A DNA stretch of 64,000 nucleotides from Rhodobiaceae bacterium UBA4490. GTDB lineage: Bacteria > Pseudomonadota > Alphaproteobacteria > Parvibaculales > Parvibaculaceae. Below, in pieces: positions 59,369-64,000 of the stretch. The first letter of the stretch is position 1; each line of letters begins with the position of its first letter. The translations under genes and the position numbers were made by a program. The stretch covers positions 764,683 to 828,682 of the forward strand of contig DGNO01000002.1 in NCBI GenBank assembly GCA_002389665.1, given 5' to 3'. A model generated the notes under the pieces. That model did not search any database and was not told the origin of the DNA. It was given only the letters and a program-made list of their open reading frames with translations.

Positions 59369-60616
59369 TCAGTGACGATGCAAAACCACCGGCAGATCCG
59401 AATAGCCCATCACGAAATTGGAGCGCACACGGGTCGGCTCGCCCACCACTTCAACCTGTTTGAAGCGTTTCATGATCTCTTCCCAAAGGATCTTAAGCTG
59501 CATTTCGCCCAGCCGGTTGCCCATGCAGCGGTGAATGCCGAAGCCGAAGGAAACGTGGTGGCGCGCATTCGCCCGGTCCACGAGATACTCGTTCGGCCGC
59601 TCGATCACTTCATCGTCGCGGTTGCCGGAGATGTACCACATGACCACCTTGTCGCCCTTCTTGATGGTCTTGCCGCCAAGCTCCACATCCTCCAGCGCAT
59701 TGCGGCGCATATGGGCCAGCGGCGTCTGCCAGCGGATCGTCTCGGAGACCATGTTCGGAATGAGCGAGGGGTCGGCGCGCAGCTTGTCATATTGTTCGGG
59801 ATATTTGTTCAGCGCATAGACGCTGCCCGACATGGAATTGCGCGTCGTGTCGTTGCCGCCCACGATCAGCAAGATGAGATTGCCGAGGAATTCCATCGGC
59901 TCCATCTTCTGCATGGCCGGGTGATGCGCCATGAGCGAGATCAGATCGTTCTTCGGTTCCTGGTTTGCCCGCTCCTGCCAGAGCCGGCCGAAATATTCCA
60001 GGCAATGCTGCAATTCTTTCTGCCGCTCTTCGGCCGACAGCTCACCGCCCACCGTGTCGCCATTGGTGGAAACGTCCGACCAATAGGTCAGAAGCCGCCG
60101 GTCCTCGAAGGGAAAGTCAAACAGCGTTGCCAGCATCTGCGTCGTCAGCTCGATCGAGACTTTATCGACCCAATTGAAGCTTTCCCCTTCCGGCAGGCTG
60201 TCGAGAAGATTGCCGACACGCTGACGGATCAGCGGCTCGACCTCCTGAAGCTGCATGGGCGAGACGGCGGGCGTCACCGCCTTGCGCTGCACATCGTGTT
60301 TCGGCTGGTCCATGGCGATGAACATGGGCGGCTGAAACTCTTCGCTGTCGCCGATCACGATCGTGGGCTCGGAGGAAAATTCCTTGTGATGCGTATCGAC
60401 GAAAACGATGTCGTTAAACTTCGTGATCGACCAGTAAGGCCCGAACTCGCTGTCCTCGATGAAATGCACCGGGTCTTCCTTGCGCAGCCGCTCGAAATAC
60501 GCCCAGTGCTCCTGGCGCTCGAACAGGCCGGCATCGGAAACATCCAGCTTCTCGATCGGTATGGAATAAGGATCGACGCTGTGATCCTGCGGAAAATCGC
60601 TTGCCGCTACGCTCAT
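59369..60616 (-). CDS. Second cytochrome P450 of the CYP153 type
   Basis: 415 residues from [11 protein letters not shown]; a much longer open frame upstream overlaps the ferredoxin gene and is rejected. [12 protein letters not shown] at about 253-264, [10 protein letters not shown], and [17 protein letters not shown] with Cys364. It is a tandem paralogue of the previous gene: the helices [18 protein letters not shown] and [13 protein letters not shown] are nearly the same. Follows the ferredoxin by 107 bases, likely one operon with it. Different chain-length preference between copies is a plausible reason for duplication. Confidence 0.92.
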   Translation of the reverse strand: MSVAASDFPQDHSVDPYSIPIEKLDVSDAGLFERQEHWAYFERLRKEDPVHFIEDSEFGPYWSITKFNDIVFVDTHHKEFSSEPTIVIGDSEEFQPPMFIAMDQPKHDVQRKAVTPAVSPMQLQEVEPLIRQRVGNLLDSLPEGESFNWVDKVSIELTTQMLATLFDFPFEDRRLLTYWSDVSTNGDTVGGELSAEERQKELQHCLEYFGRLWQERANQEPKNDLISLMAHHPAMQKMEPMEFLGNLILLIVGGNDTTRNSMSGSVYALNKYPEQYDKLRADPSLIPNMVSETIRWQTPLAHMRRNALEDVELGGKTIKKGDKVVMWYISGNRDDEVIERPNEYLVDRANARHHVSFGFGIHRCMGNRLGEMQLKILWEEIMKRFKQVEVVGEPTRVRSNFVMGYSDLPVVLHRH

Positions 60617-60723
60617 TCTTTCCTCCCGCGCCTTGCAGCGCTCCTCTTGGGTCCCCGGGGCTTGCGCCCCCTTTTCGCGTGTTGCGTCTCTCAGTCTTGT
60701 GTCTCTTAGTGCTGGGCTTCTTA

Positions 60724-61044
60724 TTAGTGCTGAGCTTCCGGCATCCGCACGATCAGCCCGTCCAGTTCGGCGCTCATTTTGATCTGGCAGCCGAGCCGGC
60801 TGTTCTCTTCCACCTCCGCGGCGAAATCGAGCATGGATTCTTCCATCTCGCTGCGCTCGCCCGTTTTGGCGAGCCAAGCCGGGTCCACATAGACATGACA
60901 GGTGGCGCAGGCGCAGCTGCCGCCGCAATCCCCGTCAATGCCCGGAATGGCATTGTTGATGGCTCCTTCCATCACCGAATAGCCGTCTGCCACCTCCACT
61001 TCGTGGACCGTTCCATTGTGCTCGATATAAGTCACCTTCGGCAA
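60724..61044 (-). CDS. 2Fe-2S ferredoxin (adrenodoxin type)
   Basis: 106 residues starting with TTG at 61044, which has GGAGG at the right distance; an ATG at 61059 lies within the ribosome-binding site and is less likely. Cluster ligands are Cys40, Cys46, Cys49 and Cys86 in [14 protein letters not shown] and RLGCQI, with an extra Cys44. It donates electrons to P450. A possible promoter (TTGACA at 61157-61162, with TCAAAT 17 bases later) precedes it. No ferredoxin reductase gene occurs in the window. Confidence 0.9.
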   Translation of the reverse strand: MPKVTYIEHNGTVHEVEVADGYSVMEGAINNAIPGIDGDCGGSCACATCHVYVDPAWLAKTGERSEMEESMLDFAAEVEENSRLGCQIKMSAELDGLIVRMPEAQH

Positions 61045-61186
61045 AGCGTGCCTCCTCATCCCGTTCCGTTTGCATCCCTGCATAGTCTGGCCCTTGAGGG
61101 CTCTTTTGCGTAGTGCTGATACGCACTTTCTATATTTGAGGATATTTCGGGGGGGCTGTCAATAAGGACGGCCTCCCGCCCTCAAA

Positions 61187-61215
61187 ACAAAAGCGGCCCC
61201 CAAAAGGAGCCGCTT
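61187..61215 (-). terminator. Terminator after the thioesterase gene
   Basis: AAAGCGGC pairs with GCCGCTTT around an 11-base spacer, flanked by A and T rich ends. It closes the ADH-thioesterase unit before the ferredoxin promoter. Confidence 0.65.
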
Positions 61216-61241
61216 TATCCGGGCCGGGCGGAAAGACGGTG

Positions 61242-61664
61242 CTAAGCCGCCGCCTTCCCTTTAGCGGAGACCTTAAAGGTCGCATTCGCCCGGGCGCAGG
61301 GCTTGCCGTCCGCGGTGACGAAGCATTGCGCGAAATCGAGGCTGCGGCCCGGTTTCACGAAGCCCGTCTCCACCTCGATCCATTGGCCAAGCTCGGCGGA
61401 GCCGAGAAAATCGACCGTCAGGGTGACGGTGACGAGACCGCGAATATCTTCATGATGCTTGGCGCAGGAAAGCCCCATCGCATTATCGGCAAGCGCACTC
61501 AAAAGCCCGCCATGCACGAAGCCGCGTGAATTGGTATGCGCGGGCCCGGCGCGGAAGCCGATGATCACCGCTTTATCCGTCTCTTTCGAATAAAGCGGCT
61601 CCCAGGGATCGGTAAGCGGGCTCTTGCGGAAATGCGGCGCGAAACCTTCGGGTATATCGCTCAT
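61242..61664 (-). CDS. PaaI-type hotdog thioesterase
   Basis: 140 residues from ATG at 61664 with GAGG upstream. Hotdog fold: GPAHTNSRGFVHGGLLSALADNAMGLSC holds the catalytic Asp/Asn-type region, followed by VTLTVDFLGSAELG and the strand VETGFVKPGRSLDFAQCFV. It hydrolyses acyl- or aryl-CoA thioesters. Seven bases separate it from the alcohol dehydrogenase, so they are co-transcribed. Confidence 0.87.
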   Translation of the reverse strand: MSDIPEGFAPHFRKSPLTDPWEPLYSKETDKAVIIGFRAGPAHTNSRGFVHGGLLSALADNAMGLSCAKHHEDIRGLVTVTLTVDFLGSAELGQWIEVETGFVKPGRSLDFAQCFVTADGKPCARANATFKVSAKGKAAA

Positions 61665-61671
61665 AGCTGCC

Positions 61672-62700
61672 TCACGCGTCATAGAGGGAAGGGCGGTGCG
61701 CGGCGCTGCGCATGGAAAGATCCATCCAGGCCTCTGGCGCCGCATCGAAATCGTAGACCTCGGTCGTGACAAGCTCCGGCCGGAAGCCATGCGCCCGGCA
61801 ACAGGTGAGCACATCCTCAAAGGCGGGGCGCAGATTGGGCCGGCCCGTCACATAGGTGATGCCCTTGTGATACATCTCGCGCTGCGGCACCGCCGTCATC
61901 TCCGAAAGCTGCATACAGACGCTCGTGACGATCGCTTCAGGCTCGGCATGGCGGATGGCTGTGACCAGCATCTGCGCATCGCCCGAGGCATCGACGACGA
62001 TGGAGTATCCCTCGGCAAGCGCGCCCGGATCCGTAATCACCCGCGCGCCGTATTTCGCTGCCTCCGCGCCGCGGGCAGGGTTCTCATCCCAATAATCCAC
62101 CTGCCCTGCGCCCATCGCCTTAGCGATGCCGGCCGCGTAAATCCCGATCACCGAGGCAAGCCCGCCAGCTATGAGCACGCCCGCGCCCGGCCGGGCTTTG
62201 AGATGCGGGCCGACGGCGCGCCAGGAATCGAGCGCCATATCCGCAACGCCGATGAGGGCGAGCGGGTCTGCCCCTTCCGGCAGCGGCACCATCATCGCGC
62301 CCGCATAAGGCACATAAACGAGATCGCCCGCCGAAGAACCGAAGCCGCCTGCCCGGCCCATGCCGAAAGAAGCGCCGAAGGGCACGCTCTCACAGCGGCC
62401 CGTATAGCCGCGTTTGCAATTCGTGCAGGTCCCGCAAAAGATCTGCGCGGTAACGAAGACTTTCTGGCCTTGCCTGAAGCCCTTTACCTGATCGCCAAGT
62501 TCGACGATCTCGCCGATCATCTCATGGCCGATCGCCTCCCCCGGCGCCATCGGCACGAACCCGTGCACGAAACCGGCATCCAGATCGCAGCGCCCGAGCG
62601 CCAGGGGCCGAACAATTGCGCCCCCATCATGGACGAGCCGGGCATCCGGCACCTCCCGCCATTCGACCTTGCCGTCCCCGGCAAAAACCAGCTGCCTCAT
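61672..62700 (-). CDS. Zinc-dependent alcohol dehydrogenase (MDR superfamily)
   Basis: 342 residues. Catalytic zinc region GRCDLDAGF and APGEAIGHEMIGEI; structural zinc cysteines in IFCGTCTNCKRGYTGRCES; cofactor domain GVLIAGGLASVIGIYAAGIAKAMGAG. It oxidises an alcohol to an aldehyde or ketone. With the CYP153s it could act on hydroxylated alkanes. Transcribed divergently from the TetR gene; a 20-bp palindrome overlaps its promoter region. Confidence 0.9.
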   Translation of the reverse strand: MRQLVFAGDGKVEWREVPDARLVHDGGAIVRPLALGRCDLDAGFVHGFVPMAPGEAIGHEMIGEIVELGDQVKGFRQGQKVFVTAQIFCGTCTNCKRGYTGRCESVPFGASFGMGRAGGFGSSAGDLVYVPYAGAMMVPLPEGADPLALIGVADMALDSWRAVGPHLKARPGAGVLIAGGLASVIGIYAAGIAKAMGAGQVDYWDENPARGAEAAKYGARVITDPGALAEGYSIVVDASGDAQMLVTAIRHAEPEAIVTSVCMQLSEMTAVPQREMYHKGITYVTGRPNLRPAFEDVLTCCRAHGFRPELVTTEVYDFDAAPEAWMDLSMRSAAHRPSLYDA

Positions 62701-62730
62701 CACTTACTCCATGCGTTTTCAATGTTGATC

Positions 62731-62750
62731 TTTATAGACTAGTCTATAAA
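62731..62750. promoter_or_regulatory. Perfect 20-bp palindrome, TetR operator candidate
   Basis: TTTATAGACTAGTCTATAAA, an exact dyad, 31-50 bases before the ADH start and 35-54 bases before the TetR start. The core TAGACTAGTCTA is the kind of site bound by TetR-family regulators. It should control both divergent genes. Confidence 0.75.
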
Positions 62751-62784
62751 ATAAAAGAACGTCAAGCACATGAAGAGAGGCTGC

Positions 62785-63354
62785 ATGACCACGCGCGCGA
62801 AACACCGCCCCGCCCTCATTGAAGCGGCAGCCCGCCTGTTCCGCCAGCAGGGATATGCGGCGACCGGCACGAACGAGATCCTGGCCGAAAGCGGCGCGCC
62901 GCGCGGCTCGCTCTATTACTACTTTCCCGAAGGCAAGGAGGAGATTGGCGCGGCGGCCCTCGAGGCGGCAGGTAAAACCGTCACCCGTACGCTCACCGCC
63001 CTTGCCGCTGAGGCATCGTCGCCGGCGGATTTCGTGCGCGCTTATCTGGAGCTTCTGGCAGGCTGGCTCGAACAGTCGGATTACCGGGACGGCTGCCCCA
63101 TATCGACCACCTTGCTGGAAACCGCGCCCGCATCTCAGAAGATTGCCGCAGCCGGGCAAACCGCCTTCCAGCATTGGCAGGCGGTCATCGAAGAGGTGCT
63201 GACCCGGCACGGCTGGCCCGAAGCGCGGCGCGCGGGCACGGCCAATCTCATTTTGTCGGTGATCGAAGGCGCGCTCATTCTAGCCCGCGCAGCTCAATCC
63301 CCCGAACCGCTCAACGCCGCTGCAGAGGAACTCGCTCTTATTCTCGAACACTAG
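62785..63354 (+). CDS. TetR family regulator (LmrA/YxaF-type C-terminal domain)
   Basis: About 189 residues from MTTRAKHRPALIEAA. HTH: AARLFRQQGYAATGTNEILAESGAPRGSLYYYFPEGKEEI. Ligand domain with the CPISTTLLETAP motif typical of the LmrA/YxaF group, whose members respond to electrophilic or lipophilic compounds. It would repress itself and the divergent ADH-thioesterase operon through the palindrome at 62731-62750. An upstream ATG at 62770 is possible. Confidence 0.9.
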   Translation: MTTRAKHRPALIEAAARLFRQQGYAATGTNEILAESGAPRGSLYYYFPEGKEEIGAAALEAAGKTVTRTLTALAAEASSPADFVRAYLELLAGWLEQSDYRDGCPISTTLLETAPASQKIAAAGQTAFQHWQAVIEEVLTRHGWPEARRAGTANLILSVIEGALILARAAQSPEPLNAAAEELALILEH

Positions 63355-63390
63355 CTTGCGTTGGAATATTGGCGGGACAGTTGACGCACA

Positions 63391-63428
63391 ACAAAAACGC
63401 CGCCGGGGCGAACCCAGGCGGCGTTTTG
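63391..63428. terminator. Bidirectional terminator (tetR and rRNA operon)
   Basis: ACGCCGCC and GGCGGCGT stems with flanking AAAA and TTTT serve both the plus-strand TetR gene and the minus-strand rRNA operon. Confidence 0.8.
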
Positions 63429-63485
63429 ATAGTGTTTACATCGTCAGAAGGGATCATCTCACTCGTACCGCTCTGCGCTTAGCAG

Positions 63486-63601
63486 ACCTGGCGGCGACCT
63501 ACTCTCCCACACCTTAAGATGCAGTACCATTGGCGCTGAGGGCTTTCACGGCCGAGTTCGGGATGGGATCGGGTGTAGTACCCTCGCTATAACCACCAAG
63601 T
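63486..63601 (-). rRNA. rrf: 5S ribosomal RNA
   Basis: About 116 nt. The minus strand starts CTTGGTGGTTATAGCGAGGG, contains CCCGAACTCGGCCGTGAAAG in the central loop region and ends GGTCGCCGCCAGGTC. Conserved loops A-C are intact. It lies 85-90 bases after the 3' end of 23S rRNA. Confidence 0.95.
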
Positions 63602-63689
63602 CGGCAAAGAGCAAAGCAGCAACGAGTTAATCAGAAAAATTCACTGTGTTCTTCTCGTCCGTGTGGGCCACGGACATAAGTAATGAGAG

Positions 63690-64000
<311 letters not shown>

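Overview
The window is chromosomal DNA of high G+C content from an alphaproteobacterium. Evidence seen directly: an alphaproteobacterial LexA box (GTTC-N7-GTTC) in front of an imuA-imuB-dnaE2 mutasome; a sigmaE-ChrR singlet-oxygen sigma/anti-sigma pair with two copies of its TGATCC-N18-TAAGA promoter; an initiator tRNA of alphaproteobacterial type; and the distal end of an rRNA operon. Two CYP153-type alkane hydroxylases and a third P450 suggest a hydrocarbon- or lipid-degrading genus of the Parvibaculum kind, but that placement is inference. I see no insertion sequence, integrase or CRISPR array.

Layout. 0-3.3 kb: sigmaE-ChrR module with a divergently transcribed FAD oxidoreductase/DUF1365 operon. 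3.4-14.3 kb: metabolic genes (aldehyde dehydrogenase, MFS transporter, M19 dipeptidase, P450, rimO, amidotransferase, SDR, a hypothetical protein). 14.3-19.9 kb: SOS-controlled mutasome. 20-27.2 kb: threonine aldolase, trhO-GST pair, a three-gene envelope/stress operon, a PfpI-like protein and a BCCT transporter. 27.2-33.1 kb: outer-membrane protein, lytic transglycosylase, and an arylsulfotransferase/sulfotransferase operon with two small membrane proteins. 33.4-36.0 kb: a complete bufferin-type RiPP operon (bufA-bufB-bufC-doxX). 36.2-45.4 kb: a convergent two-component pair (LuxR-type regulator and hybrid kinase) surrounded by secreted proteins, a cupredoxin, DUF4142, DUF4424 and a Tat-exported amine oxidase. 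45.4-55.9 kb: eleven tightly packed minus-strand genes reading DUF6134, OmpR-type regulator, sensor kinase, thermostable-hemolysin family protein, AMP-dependent ligase, TenA/heme-oxygenase-like protein, SDR, outer-membrane protein, cytochrome b561, phosphoethanolamine transferase, PAP2 phosphatase. 56.2 kb: tRNA-fMet. 56.8-63.4 kb: alpha/beta hydrolase, two CYP153 P450s, ferredoxin, thioesterase, alcohol dehydrogenase and TetR regulator. 63.5-64 kb: 5S and the 3' end of 23S rRNA, minus strand.

How parts work together. (1) The sigmaE gene and the FAD-oxidoreductase operon share one intergenic region holding two back-to-back near-identical ECF promoters, so the lipid-modifying genes are direct sigmaE targets and the sigma factor is autoregulated. 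(2) A 20-21 bp motif, AYTAGYRCANNTGNCKTAAY, occurs four times between 37 and 44 kb, each time 51-66 bp before a start codon and in the same orientation as the gene: the LuxR-type regulator itself, a putative lipoprotein, a secreted protein and the Tat-exported amine oxidase. This looks like an unnamed regulon for exported proteins. (3) The thermostable-hemolysin/ligase/diiron-like/SDR set is arranged like a small biosynthetic pathway for an acyl-derived product, and sits in one apparent operon with its own two-component system and lipid-head-group enzymes. (4) The CYP153 genes, ferredoxin, alcohol dehydrogenase and thioesterase suit terminal hydroxylation of alkanes or fatty acids and further oxidation; no ferredoxin reductase is visible here.

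Most attention should go to the four-site regulon, the 45-56 kb operon and the bufferin operon.
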